Below are positions 1-15,556 of a DNA stretch of 64,000 nt, in pieces (the stretch's first letter is position 1; every line of letters starts with the position of its first letter). The translations under genes were made by a program, and so were the position numbers. Under the pieces are notes generated by a model. It did no database searches. It had not been told where the DNA came from and saw nothing but the letters and a program-made list of their open reading frames with translations. The DNA is from Notolepis coatsorum (taxonomy: Eukaryota; Chordata; Actinopteri; Aulopiformes; Paralepididae): the NCBI GenBank assembly GCA_963971535.1, contig OZ020586.1, positions 78,162,412 to 78,226,411 on the forward strand, in the 5' to 3' direction.

Positions 1-3000
1 AGTAACAGAACAGTACAGCAGGAACAGAACAGTGTCTCTCAGGAGCAGAACAGTACAGCAGGAGCAGAACAGTACAGCAGTAACAGAACAGTACTACAGT
101 AACAGAACAGTACAGCAGGAACAGAACAGTGTCTCTCAGGAGCAGAACAGTACTACAGGAACAGAACAGTACAGCAGGAACAGAACAGTACAGCAGGAAC
201 AGAACAGTGTTTCTCAGGAGCAGAACAGTACAGCAGGAACAGAACAGTACAGCAGTAACAGAACAGTACAGCAGTAACAGAACAGTACTACAGGAACAGA
301 ACAGTACAGCAGTAACAGAACAGTACAGCAGTAACAGAACAGTACAGCAGTAACAGAACAGTACAGCAGTAACAGAACAGTACAGCAGTAACAGAACAGT
401 ACTACAGGAACAGAACAGTACAGCAGTAACAGAACAGTACAGCAGTAACAGAACAGTACAGCAGTAACAGAACAGTACAGTACAGCAGTAACAGAACAGT
501 ACAGCAGTAACAGAACAGTACTACAGGAACAGAACAGTACAGCAGTAACAGAACAGTACAGCAGTAACAGAACAGTACTACAGGAACAGAACAGTACTAC
601 AGGAACAGAACAGTACTACAGGAACAGAACAGTACAGCAGGAACAGAACAGTGTCTCTCAGGAGCAGAACAGTACAGCAGTAACAGAACAGTACTACAGT
701 AACAGAACAGTACAGCAGGAACAGAACAGTACAGCAGGAACAGAACAGTGTCTCTCAGGAGCAGAACAGTACAGCAGGAACAGAACAGTACTACAGGAAC
801 AGAACAGTACAGCAGTAACAGAACAGTACAGCAGTAACAGAACAGTACAGCAGTAACAGAACAGTACAGCAGTAACAGAACAGTACAGCAGTAACAGAAC
901 AGTACTACAGGAACAGAACAGTACAGCAGTAACAGAACAGTACAGCAGTAACAGAACAGTACAGCAGTAACAGAACAGTACAGCAGTAACAGAACAGTAC
1001 TACAGGAACAGAACAGTACAGCAGTAACAGAACAGTACAGCAGTAACAGAACAGTACTACAGGAACAGAACAGTACTACAGGAACAGAACAGTACAACAG
1101 TAACAGAACAGTACAGCAGTAACAGAACAGTACAGCAGTAACAGAACAGTACAGCAGTAACAGAACAGTACAGCAGTAACAGAACAGTACTACAGGAACA
1201 GAACAGTACAGCAGTAACAGAACAGTACAGCAGTAACAGAACAGTACAGCAGTAACAGAACAGTACAGCAGTAACAGAACAGTACAGCAGTAACAGAACA
1301 GTACTACAGGAACAGAACAGTACAGCAGTAACAGAACAGTACAGCAGTAACAGAACAGTACTACAGGAACAGAACAGTACTACAGGAACAGAACAGTACA
1401 GCAGTAACAGAACAGTACAGCAGTAACAGAACAGTACTACAGGAACAGAACAGTGTCTCTCAGGAGCAGAACAGTACAGCAGGAACAGAACAGTACTACA
1501 GGAACAGAACAGTACAGCAGTAACAGAACAGTACAGCAGTAACAGAACAGTACAGCAGTAACAGAACAGTACTACAGTAACAGAACAGTACTACAGTAAC
1601 AGAACAGTACAGCAGGAACAGAACAGTACTACAGTAACAGAACAGTACAGCAGTAACAGAACAGTACAGCAGTAACAGAACAGTACTACAGGAACAGAAC
1701 AGTACTACAGGAACAGAACAGTACTACAGTAACAGAACAGTACTACAGGAACAGAACAGTACAGCAGGAACAGAACAGTACAGCAGGAACAGAACAGTAC
1801 TACAGGAACAGAACAGTACAGCAGTAACAGAACAGTACAGCAGTAACAGAACAGTACTACAGGAACAGAACAGTACTACAGGAACAGAACAGTACTACAG
1901 TAACAGAACAGTACTACAGTAACAGAACAGTACAGCAGTAACAGAACAGTACTACAGGAACAGAACAGTACTACAGTAACAGAACAGTACAGCAGGAACA
2001 GAACAGTACTACAGTAACAGAACTACAGGAACAGAACAGTACAGCAGTAACAGAACAGTACAGCAGTAACAGAACAGTACTACAGTAACAGAACAGTACA
2101 GCAGTAACAGAACAGTACAGCAGTAACAGAACAGTACTACAGGAACAGAACAGTACAGCAGGAACAGAACAGTACAGCAGGAACAGAACAGTACAGCAGG
2201 AACAGAACAGTACAGCAGGAACAGAACAGTACAGCAGGAACAGAACAGTACAGCAGTAACAGAACAGTACAGCAGTAACAGAACAGTACTACAGGAACAG
2301 AACAGTACAGCAGGAACAGAACAGTACTACAGGAACAGAACAGTACTACAGGAACAGAACAGTACTACAGGAACAGAACAGTACAGCAGGAACAGAACAG
2401 TACAGCAGTAACAGAACAGTACAGCAGGAACAGAACAGTACAGCAGTAACAGAACAGTACTACAGGAACAGAACAGTACAGCAGTAACAGAACAGTACAG
2501 CAGTAACAGAACAGTACAGCAGTAACAGAACAGTACAGCAGTAACAGAACAGTACAGCAGTAACAGAACAGTACTACAGGAACAGAACAGTACAGCAGTA
2601 ACAGAACAGTACAGCAGTAACAGAACAGTACAGCAGTAACAGAACAGTACAGTACAGCAGTAACAGAACAGTACAGCAGTAACAGAACAGTACTACAGGA
2701 ACAGAACAGTACAGCAGTAACAGAACAGTACAGCAGTAACAGAACAGTACTACAGGAACAGAACAGTACTACAGGAACAGAACAGTACTACAGGAACAGA
2801 ACAGTACAGCAGGAACAGAACAGTGTCTCTCAGGAGCAGAACAGTACAGCAGTAACAGAACAGTACTACAGTAACAGAACAGTACAGCAGGAACAGAACA
2901 GTACAGCAGGAACAGAACAGTGTCTCTCAGGAGCAGAACAGTACAGCAGGAACAGAACAGTACTACAGGAACAGAACAGTACAGCAGTAACAGAACAGTA

Positions 3001-6000
3001 CAGCAGTAACAGAACAGTACAGCAGTAACAGAACAGTACAGCAGTAACAGAACAGTACAGCAGTAACAGAACAGTACTACAGGAACAGAACAGTACAGCA
3101 GTAACAGAACAGTACAGCAGTAACAGAACAGTACAGCAGTAACAGAACAGTACAGCAGTAACAGAACAGTACTACAGGAACAGAACAGTACAGCAGTAAC
3201 AGAACAGTACAGCAGTAACAGAACAGTACTACAGGAACAGAACAGTACTACAGGAACAGAACAGTACAACAGTAACAGAACAGTACAGCAGTAACAGAAC
3301 AGTACAGCAGTAACAGAACAGTACAGCAGTAACAGAACAGTACAGCAGTAACAGAACAGTACTACAGGAACAGAACAGTACAGCAGTAACAGAACAGTAC
3401 AGCAGTAACAGAACAGTACAGCAGTAACAGAACAGTACAGCAGTAACAGAACAGTACTACAGGAACAGAACAGTACAGCAGTAACAGAACAGTACAGCAG
3501 TAACAGAACAGTACTACAGGAACAGAACAGTACTACAGGAACAGAACAGTACAGCAGGAACAGAACAGTACAGCAGTAACAGAACAGTACTACAGGAACA
3601 GAACAGTGTCTCTCAGGAGCAGAACAGTACAGCAGGAACAGAACAGTACTACAGGAACAGAACAGTACAGCAGTAACAGAACAGTACAGCAGTAACAGAA
3701 CAGTACAGCAGTAACAGAACAGTACTACAGTAACAGAACAGTACTACAGTAACAGAACAGTACAGCAGGAACAGAACAGTACTACAGTAACAGAACAGTA
3801 CAGCAGTAACAGAACAGTACAGCAGTAACAGAACAGTACTACAGGAACAGAACAGTACTACAGGAACAGAACAGTACTACAGTAACAGAACAGTACTACA
3901 GGAACAGAACAGTACAGCAGGAACAGAACAGTACAGCAGGAACAGAACAGTACTACAGGAACAGAACAGTACAGCAGTAACAGAACAGTACAGCAGTAAC
4001 AGAACAGTACTACAGGAACAGAACAGTACTACAGGAACAGAACAGTACTACAGTAACAGAACAGTACTACAGTAACAGAACAGTACAGCAGTAACAGAAC
4101 AGTACTACAGGAACAGAACAGTACTACAGTAACAGAACAGTACAGCAGGAACAGAACAGTACTACAGTAACAGAACTACAGGAACAGAACAGTACAGCAG
4201 TAACAGAACAGTACAGCAGTAACAGAACAGTACTACAGTAACAGAACAGTACAGCAGTAACAGAACAGTACAGCAGTAACAGAACAGTACTACAGGAACA
4301 GAACAGTACAGCAGGAACAGAACAGTACAGCAGGAACAGAACAGTACAGCAGGAACAGAACAGTACAGCAGGAACAGAACAGTACAGCAGTAACAGAACA
4401 GTACAGCAGTAACAGAACAGTACTACAGGAACAGAACAGTACAGCAGGAACAGAACAGTACTACAGGAACAGAACAGTACTACAGGAACAGAACAGTACT
4501 ACAGGAACAGAACAGTACAGCAGGAACAGAACAGTACAGCAGTAACAGAACAGTACAGCAGTAACAGAACAGTACTACAGTAACAGAACAGTACAGCAGT
4601 AACAGAACAGTACAGCAGTAACAGAACAGTACAGTAACAGAACAGTACTACAGGAACAGAACAGTACAGCAGTAACAGAACAGTACTACAGGAACAGAAC
4701 AGTACAGCAGTAACAGAACAGTACTACAGGAACAGAACAGTACAGCAGGAACAGAACAGTACTACAGGAACAGAACAGTACTACAGGAACAGAACAGTAC
4801 AGCAGTAACAGAACAGTACAGCAGTAACAGAACAGTACTACAGTAACAGAACAGTACAGCAGTAACAGAACAGTACAGCAGTAACAGAACAGTACAGGAA
4901 CAGAACAGTACTACAGGAACAGAACAGTACTACAGGAACAGAACAGTACAGCAGGAACAGAACAGTACAGCAGTAACAGAACAGTACAGCAGGAACAGAA
5001 CAGTACAGCAGGAACAGAACAGTACAGCAGTAACAGAACAGTACAGCAGTAACAGAACAGTACTACAGTAACAGAACAGTACAGCAGGAACAGAACAGTA
5101 CAGCAGTAACAGAACAGTACAGCAGTAACAGAACAGTACTACAGTAACAGAACAGTACAGCAGGAACAGAACAGTACAGCAGGAGCAGAACAGTACAGCA
5201 GGAACAGAACAGTACAGCAGTAACAGAACAGTACAGCAGTAACAGAACAGTACAGCAGGAACAGAACAGTGTCTCTCAGGAACAGAACAGTACTACAGGA
5301 ACAGAACAGTACAGCAGTAACAGAACAGTACAGCAGTAACAGAACAGTACTACAGGAACAGAACAGTACTACAGGAACAGAACAGTACAGCAGGAACAGA
5401 ACAGTACAGCAGGAACAGAACAGTACAGCAGGAACAGAACAGTACAGCAGTAACAGAACAGTACTACAGGAACAGAACAGTACAGCAGGAACAGAACAGT
5501 ACTACAGGAACAGAACAGTACAGCAGGAACAGAACAGTACAGCAGGAACAGAACAGTACAGCAGGAACAGAACAGTACTACAGGAACAGAACAGTACTAC
5601 AGGAACAGAACAGTACTACAGTAACAGAACAGTACAGCAGGAACAGAACAGTGTCTCTCAGGAACAGAACAGTACTACAGGAACAGAACAGTACTACAGG
5701 AACAGAACAGTACTACAGTAACAGAACAGTACAGCAGGAACAGAACAGTGTCTCTCAGGAACAGAACAATACTACAGTAACAGAACAGTACTACAGGAAC
5801 AGAACAGTACAGCAGGAACAGAACAGTACTACAGGAACAGAACAGTACAGCAGGAACAGAACAGTACTACAGGAACAGAACAGTACAGCAGGAACAGAAC
5901 AGTACTACAGGAACAGAACAGTACAGCAGGAACAGAACAGTACTACAGGAACAGAACAGTACAGCAGGAACAGAACAGTACAGCAGTAACAGAACAGTAC

Positions 6001-9000
6001 AGCAGGAACAGAACAGTACAGCAGGAACAGAACAGTACAGCAGGAACAGAACAGTACAGCAGGAACAGAACAGTACTACAGGAACAGAACAGTACAGCAG
6101 GAACAGAACAGTACAGCAGGAGCAGAACAGCACAGCAGGAACAGAACAGCACAGCAGGAACAGAACAGTACAGCAGGAACAGAACAGCACAGCAGGAACA
6201 GAACAGTACAGCAGGAACAGAACAGTACAGCAGGAGCAGAACAGCACAGCAGGAACAGAACAGCACAGCAGGAACAGAACAGCACAGCAGGAACAGAACA
6301 GTACAACAGTAACAGAACAGTACTACAGGAACAGAACAGCACAGCAGGAACAGAACAGTACAGCAGGAACAGAACAGTACTACAGGAACAGAACAGCACA
6401 GCAGGAACAGAACAGTACAGCAGGAACAGAACAGTACTACAGGAACAGAACAGTACAGCAGTAACAGAACAGTACAGCAGTAACAGAACAGTACTACAGG
6501 AACAGAACAGCACAGCAGGAACAGAACAGTACAGCAGGAGCAGAACAGCACAGCAGGAACAGAACAGTACAGCAGGAACAGAACAGTACTACAGGAACAG
6601 AACAGTACTACAGGAACAGAACAGTACAGCAGGAACAGAACAGCACAGCAGGAACAGAACAGTACTACAGGAACAGAACAGCACAGCAGGAACAGAACAG
6701 TACAACAGTAACAGAACAGTACTACAGGAACAGAACAGCACAGCAGGAACAGAACAGTACAGCAGGAACAGAACAGTACTACAGGAACAGAACAGCACAG
6801 CAGGAACAGAACAGTACAGCAGGAACAGAACAGTACTACAGGAACAGAACAGTACAGCAGGAGCAGAACAGCACAGCAGGAACAGAACAGTACAGCAGGA
6901 GCAGAACAGTACTACAGGAACAGAACAGTACTACAGGAACAGAACAGCACAGCAGGAACAGAACAGCACAGCAGGAACAGAACAGTACTACAGGAACAGA
7001 ACAGTACTACAGGAACAGAACAGCACAGCAGGAACAGAACAGTACTACAGGAACAGAACAGCACAGCAGGAACAGAACAGTACAGCAGGAACAGAACAGT
7101 ACAGCAGGAACAGAACAGTACAACAGTAACAGAACAGCACAGCAGGAACAGAACAGTACAGCAGGAACAGAACAGTACAGCAGGAACAGAACAGTACTAC
7201 AGGAACAGAACAGCACAGCAGGAACAGAACAGTACTACAGTAACAGAACAGCACAGCAGGAACAGAACAGTACAACAGTAACAGAACAGCACAGCAGGAA
7301 CAGAACAGTACAACAGTAACAGAACAGCACAGCAGGAACAGAACAGTACAGCAGGAACAGAACAGCACAGCAGGAACAGAACAGTACAGCAGGAACAGAA
7401 CAGTACAGCAGGAACAGAACAGTACTACAGGAACAGAACAGCACAGCAGGAACAGAACAGTACTACAGGAACAGAACAGCACAGCAGGAACAGAACTACA
7501 GGAACAGAACAGTACAGCAGGAACAGAACAGCACAGCAGGAACAGAACAGTACAGCAGGAACAGAACAGTACAGCAGGAACAGAACAGTACAACAGTAAC
7601 AGAACAGTACAGCAGGAACAGAACAGTACTACAGGAACAGAACAGTACAGCAGGAGCAGAACAGTACAACAGTAACAGAACAGCACAGCAGGAACAGAAC
7701 AGTACAGCAGGAACAGAACAGTACAGCAGGAACAGAACAGTACAGCAGGAACAGAACAGTACAGCAGTAACAGTACTACAGGAACAGAACAGCACAGCAG
7801 GAACAGAACAGTACTACAGGAACAGAACAGTACTACAGGAACAGAACAGCACAGCAGGAACAGAACAGTACAGCAGGAACAGAACAGTACTACAGGAACA
7901 GAACAGTACAGCAGTAACAGAACTACAGGAACAGAACAGTACTACAGGAACAGAACAGCACAGCAGGAACAGAACAGTACTACAGGAACAGAACAGTACT
8001 ACAGGAACAGAACAGCACAGCAGGAACAGAACAGTACAGCAGGAACAGAACAGTACTACAGGAACAGAACAGTACAGCAGGAACAGAACAGTACTACAGG
8101 AACAGAACAGTACAGCAGGAACAGAACAGTACAGCAGTAACAGAACTACAGGAACAGAACAGTACTACAGGAACAGAACAGCACAGCAGGAACAGAACAG
8201 TACTACAGGAACAGAACAGTACTACAGGAACAGAACAGCACAGCAGGAACAGAACAGTACAGCAGGAACAGAACAGTACTACAGGAACAGAACAGTACAG
8301 CAGGAACAGAACAGTACAGCAGGAACAGAACAGTACAGCAGGAACAGAACAGTACAGCAGGAACAGAACAGTACTACAGGAACAGAACAGTACTACAGGA
8401 ACAGAACAGTACTACAGGAACAGAACAGTACTACAGGAGCAGAACAGTACTACAGGAACAGAACAGTACTACAGGAACAGAACAGTACTACAGGAACAGA
8501 ACAGTACAGCAGGAACAGAACAGTACTACAGGAACAGAACAGCACAGCAGGAACAGAACAGTACAGCAGGAACAGAACAGTACAGCAGGAACAGAACAGT
8601 ACTACAGGAACAGAACAGTACTACAGGAACAGAACAGCACAGCAGGAACAGAACAGTACTACAGGAACAGAACAGTACTACAGGAACAGAACAGCACAGC
8701 AGGAACAGAACAGTACTACAGGAACAGAACAGTACTACAGGAACAGAACAGCACAGCAGGAACAGAACAGTACTACAGTAACAGAACAGTGTCTCGTCTC
8801 AGGAACAGAACAGTGTCTCTCAGGAACAGAACAGTACAGCAGGAACAGAACAGTGTCTCGTCTCAGGAACAGAACAGTGTCTCTCAGGAACAGAACAGTG
8901 TCTCTCAGGAACAGAACAGTGTCTCTCAGGAACAGAACAGTGTCTCTCAGGAACAGAACAGTACTACAGTAACAGAACAGTACTACAGTAACAGAACAGT

Positions 9001-9110
9001 GTCTCATCTCAGGAACAGAACAGTGTCTCTCAGGAACAGAACAGTGTCTCTCAGGAACAGAACAGTGTCTCTCAGGAACAGAACAGTACTACAGGAACAG
9101 AACAGTACAG
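1..9110. repeat. 19-bp minisatellite, ~480 units
   Basis: Tandem array of a 19-bp unit of the form GTACAGCAGTAACAGAACA. Units vary at a few positions: CAGTAAC or CAGGAAC, TACTAC or TACAGC, GTAC or GCAC. A longer variant carries GTGTCTCTCAGG. The variants are zoned. TCTCTC units occur near the start, near 2.8-3.6 kb, near 5.3-5.8 kb and at 8.79-9.08 kb. GCAC units are confined to about 6.1-8.76 kb. Because 19 is not a multiple of 3 and the unit has few stops, long open frames appear on both strands; these are not genes. The left edge lies outside the window. Confidence 0.98.
270..4550. repeat. ~2.15 kb higher-order duplication inside the minisatellite
   Basis: The order of unit variants from about 270 to 2415 recurs from about 2445 to 4550. 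Landmark variants shift by 2172 bp at the left (GTGTCTCTC at 651 and 2823) and by 2153 bp further right (1453 and 3606; the short junction AGAACTACAGG near 2019 and 4172). The change equals one 19-bp unit, so one unit was gained or lost after the duplication. An open frame at 597-1097 is translated identically at 2769-3269. Confidence 0.9.
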
Positions 9111-9960
9111 TCTATGTCTTTATTTATTTCTGGTGTATAGATTGACCAGTGTTTTAATGCTGACTGTGTATTGAATGAAATGTAGGTATCTTTACCACAC
9201 AGTTCAGCAACCTGAAATAAGAACACAATGGTGAACATGGTGATACACCAGCAACATTTTAAAACAAAGTAGGAAAGATATTTGTATAAGTATTATATAT
9301 ATTTTGGAAAATGAAGAGGGAAGCCACTGTATAATGCAAAATATATATATGTTTAATGAATGCCTTCAAATATGCACCCTTTACAATGTTTTATAGGCTT
9401 TTAAGGTGCACCCCCTCCCTGTCTGCCTACCTGTTTACCCAGGCCTTTTAGCTTTTAAACTGGGCTTTTTAGTCTGATCTCACACCAGTTTTATGTTGTG
9501 TATTTTTCTATTTCTTATTTTTAAACTGTACTTGTTGTTATATTTGTCGTATTTGTATTGCTTTCTTTACCATGTTTTTACTGTGTTTTACTATAGTGCC
9601 ATTCATAGGTATAGCACTTTGGTGCAACTACAGTTATTTTAAATGTGCTTTAGAAATTAAACATACTTACTTTTAAAACACAAACAAGCTGGACGAGGAA
9701 GAGTCATTACTCAGTCATTACTGCATGAGAGTTACTTAGTACTATCAAAGTGCTATGTATGTATGTATATGTATATCCAGCCTACTGTATGTGTGTATTT
9801 TATATTGCCAGTTTAAACATTCCTTTAAAATGTTGCCCACATATCATAGTATGTGATGACAAACGGACTTTGACTGGAAACTGATTCCCAAGGAATCAAA
9901 GTCACACTGGAGGTTTTTCCCAAGGAAAAGGTTCCCAGAGAAGCTATACAGCTGGATACA
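9111..9960. other. No gene seen; probable LINE/SINE 3' tail
   Basis: AT-rich single-copy-looking sequence. From about 9560 to 9665 it reads like a common fish retroposon tail (GCACTTTGGTGCAACTACAG, then TTTTAAATGTGCTTTAGAAATTAAA). No open frame or splice pair was convincing here. Confidence 0.45.
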
Positions 9961-9963
9961 TTA

Positions 9964-10084
<121 letters not shown>

Positions 10085-10160
10085 AGAGACACACGCAGAT
10101 GTATTGATGCTCATGAGGAAATTACCTCTGGGGATCAGATGTTCCCATCCTCAGTGGTCC

Positions 10161-10353
<193 letters not shown>

Positions 10354-10376
10354 CTTATCTTGAAGTGAGAGAGAGG

Positions 10377-10383
<7 letters not shown>

Positions 10384-10448
<65 letters not shown>

Positions 10449-10560
10449 CAGAGTGTGTGAGAGAAAGACATAGACAGAGACAGATAGAGACAGAGAGAGA
10501 TAGAGACAGAAAGAGAGAGACAGAGTGTGTGAGAGAGAGAGAGATACATACAGACAGACA
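10384..10560. repeat. (GA)n / GACA-rich microsatellite
   Basis: About 55 bp of pure GA, followed by degenerate GAGACA and CAGACAGA repeats. The strand is almost pure purine. Confidence 0.93.
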
Positions 10561-10634
10561 GAAACTACTTCTGCTGCTGCGTTATCTCATGTCAGATCAT
10601 GTAAATCATGCTGTTCTGGATTAGTTCTGTGAAT

Positions 10635-10864
10635 CACTACCAACTACCCACTTTCAAAACCACTCTCAAAGAGCACCTACGGGAGACTGCAATTCAAAAC
10701 TGGCCCCTGTAAATGTCCTAGCCCAACCCCCTCCATTGTACAGTAAATGTCCTAACCCAATAACACACAAGATCCTCTTCTTGGGACCAAGTAAGATTTC
10801 GTCGATATTCCAATGTACAGTTTCCCCCACCCCGCCTACCCAACCCCCCCCAGGATCTAACAGT
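10635..10864 (+). mobile_element. LINE 3' end fragment (same family as 45.2-47.4 kb)
   Basis: Plus-strand fragment with the last codons of the non-LTR reverse transcriptase (TFK..LKEHLRE.AIRNW-like) and the start of its 3' UTR, ending in CAGGATCTAACAGT. The same junction lies in the LINE copy at about 43975-43990. The LINE sequence stops at 10864, where a 1.7 kb insert begins. Confidence 0.75.
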
Positions 10865-12584
10865 TGATGCCATTTGGACCCGGATTATTGCTTGCTTTGA
10901 AGTTGCTTGAAAGGAAGAGACTGTGTGCAGTGCCGAGGCGTGAAGGGGTAGTCATGGACGCGAGCCAAGCCAGCGAGCGAGCAAGGCCAGCGCCATGGAC
11001 CCAGCGAGCGAGCTGAGCAAGGCCGGAGAGATAAACAGCGCCATGGACCAGAACAACTGACGGTGAAAAGATAAAAGTCTGGAGAGGGCCGACGGTGGTG
11101 GAGATGAGCCTCAACCAAGATGACCGACGGGGCGGAGACGGCACAGGGCGGAGACGGCCAACGGGGCGGAGACGGCCGACGGGGCGGAGTCCAGCGGTCG
11201 CAGGCGGTGTTGCCCAGGGGAGAACGAGGCGGACATCGGAGGGGGCTTCCCCGCGGAGACGCTGTTTAGAGAGCGTTTTGAAACAACAGAGCACGGGCGG
11301 TGAATCATGGACAAGCAGGGACTTCCTTTCAGAGTCAATCAGGAGATCGAGAGACGAGACAACAGCGAGAAGTCCTGTGTTCATTGATTAGGAGTATGAG
11401 ATATAAATGGAGGATTCATATAGAAGATATATGTATAGAAGGATATATATATATATAGAAGGTAGATAAGAGGGAAAACAGTAAAACAACAGGATGGAAT
11501 TATTGGGAGCAGGAGCTCTAATTGTTATGAGTCGTTGGATGTTGTTGGTGTTGGTGGTCGGTTTCGGTTCCCTTTGTGCACGAAGGGGGGCGCAAACAGA
11601 CATCAGGCAGCAAGATCACTGGGTTGACCGTGGGCCGTCTTCGTTTCTTGTGCACGAGAGATGAGGTTGGTTTGCTTCAACCACAGGCTATTTTTGGCAT
11701 AATTAATTAAAAAACCAAATAATGATTTATGATTCTGAAGGTTGATTAAGAATCAAAGGGGGGAATGAGGGATTTGGGGTGCTTTTTCAATGTATGTGAT
11801 GTATAGATTGGGGGAAGATGGTAGCATCTAACGGTGCCAGGTCAGAGAGGGCAGAAATGTGTTTGGCTTAGCAGAGGTTGGTTCAGAGCGAGTGAGCACC
11901 ACACTGAGCAGGGTGTTTTGTTTTGAATTCCTTGTAAGAACAAACTGATAGCGAGAGCGAGGGAGAGGGGTTCATCTTAATGAAACAGTAGAAAACTGCA
12001 TTTTAATGTGTGAAAGGTTATCAGCACGTCGCATGACAACCAGAAGGCGGGGCCGTCGTTGTTACGACGAAGATCTATAAGTCGAACGGTGTTTCCGTGT
12101 GTAAGGCAGACTAGAATCTGACCAAGAGCGAGTAGGACTGAGATCACACAGAAGACACTCTCTCCTCTCATTGAGAGGGGGGGAGGAAGAATGCCACATC
12201 ATCATTAGCTTCGGCTAACGCGAGGAGGGTTAGGCTAAAGACCAGGCCTGAACACTATTGGACTGAATAACAAAAGGACGATAGACGAACACACCAAAAG
12301 ATCATTAGAATAGACTCTTCAAGGACAATACAATCTGTTAACATCTGAGGTTTCTGTTTATAGCAATAAAACCACGCTTTTCCTTGTAAGGTATTTCACG
12401 TTGTCGGAGTGTCGAATTCTTACGGAGGTGGAGATTTATTATGGTTTGCGGATAGTACTAACGGGGAGAGTTAAGGATCTTATCAGCCAGTATAGGAGAC
12501 GTCAGGACCATTAAAAGTACACAACGCAGAGGAATTGGATGGAGAGAGGATGACACAAGAAGACGTGATACTGGCCAGTTTGAT
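10865..12584. mobile_element. 1.7 kb insert flanked by 14-bp direct repeats; unclassified
   Basis: The 14-mer CAGGATCTAACAGT is present at 10851-10864 and again at 12585-12598, so this segment looks like an insertion into the LINE tail with a long target duplication. It contains GC-rich AGCGAGCGAG repeats and GGGGCGGAGACGGC repeats (11125-11190), a possible TATA-like CTATAAG near 12074, and AATAAA near 12365, which could suit an LTR-like or retroposed sequence. I see no recognisable protein. Short open frames on both strands (for example 10857-11384 minus) have no family hallmarks. Confidence 0.45.
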
Positions 12585-12604
12585 CAGGATCTAACAGTGC
12601 AGGA

Positions 12605-12823
12605 GGGTTATGAGAATTAGACCATGCCTAGGGGTGGTAGTTAGGCCCGAGGCGCAGCCGAGGGTCGTTAGACCCCCCTAGGCATGGTCTAATTCTCATA
12701 ACCCACGACTGCGCGTGGTGTAATTAAGCATTACATCACGCGCAGGAGTGGTTTGTGAACAATAAACCATGCCTAGCGGTGGTCGTTAGACCCCCCTAGG
12801 CATGGTTTATTGTTCACAAATCA

Positions 12824-12824
<1 letters not shown>
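12605..12824. mobile_element. Cluster of three hairpins (foldback/MITE-like)
   Basis: Three adjacent inverted repeats. Hairpin 1 (12605-12704) has arms starting GGGTTATGAGAATTAG. Hairpin 2 (about 12711-12743) has arms GCGCGTGGTGTAAT / ATTACATCACGCGC. Hairpin 3 (12748-12824) has arms GTGGTTTGTGAACAATAAAC. Hairpins 1 and 3 share the core CCATGCCTAG...CTAGGCATGG and the loop-side text GGTCGTTAGACC. The right end coincides with the start of the segment duplicated near 36.8 kb. Confidence 0.8.
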
Positions 12825-14855
<2,031 letters not shown>

Positions 14856-15008
14856 CAGACAGTGTGAGAGTGAGCTCTGCAGTCAGGGGGAAGGAAGGAT
14901 TTTTTTTTTTTAATTGCAAATAATCAATCAATCAATCCGCGATTTTAGAACTAACACATCCAACAGTCTCTCAACTAATACATCCAACAAACTAACACAT
15001 CCAACTTT

Positions 15009-15078
15009 ATTTTTTTTAACCTACTTTCTATAGAACTTCATTCTTAGATGCTTCTATAGAAAGTAGGTTAAAAAAAAT
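15009..15078. repeat. Perfect inverted repeat, 27-bp arms
   Basis: Arms at 15009-15035 and 15052-15078 (ATTTTTTTTAACCTACTTTC and complement). A third, slightly diverged copy of the arm starts near 15098. Probably part of a larger foldback element with the next feature. Confidence 0.85.
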
Positions 15079-15167
15079 TATTTGCCCTATAAGAGGACAT
15101 TTTTTTTAACTTACTTTCTATAGAAGCAGCTGGGAGGTGCGCTGTTTTAAGTGAGCGTGGATTATTG

Positions 15168-15437
15168 AATTGATTGATTGATAGATTGCAAATTGTATTA
15201 CTGTCCGCCTTGTTTCAAACTGGTTAAGCTTGGGCACTCTTTCGAAATCGCCCTCTTTCGAAGTTCGTTATGCTTAGAGTTTGGAATCAGGGCTGGTGGT
15301 CTATCGCCCTGCTCTAAAGATAAACTCTAAGCATAACCAACTTCGAAAGAGGGCGATTTCGAAAGAGTGCCCAAGCTTAACCAGTTGGAAACAAGGCGGA
15401 CAATAATAAAATGTGCAATCTATCAATCAATCAATTA
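15168..15437. mobile_element. Foldback element, ~115-bp arms
   Basis: Long inverted repeat. The left arm runs from TTGATTGATTGATAGATTGC through TTAAGCTTGGGCACTC to about 15283, and the right arm mirrors it from about 15318 to 15437. The centre contains TTTGGAATCAGGGCTGGTGG, whose complement also occurs in the foldback element at 29447-29722. A nearby 58-bp tandem pair (15557-15672) is separate. Confidence 0.8.
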
Positions 15438-15556
15438 ATTCGCGCAATATTTATTTTGTTCCACAATGACTCATGACCCACTAATTACATAATCCAACAT
15501 TGTGTAAGAAACTAACACATTCGCCGTGACAGAATCGTTTTTGATTTAGTCGTTAT

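Noticed and set aside
597..1097. 166-codon minus-strand frame, repeated identically at 2769-3269
   Set aside because: Minisatellite translation; identity reflects the higher-order DNA duplication, not a conserved protein.
1..9110. CRISPR-like array
   Set aside because: No alternation of constant repeats and unique spacers; units are contiguous 19-mers, and the genome is vertebrate.
10857..11384. 175-codon minus-strand frame
   Set aside because: No family hallmark; it overlaps open frames in other phases and lies inside an unclassified insertion.
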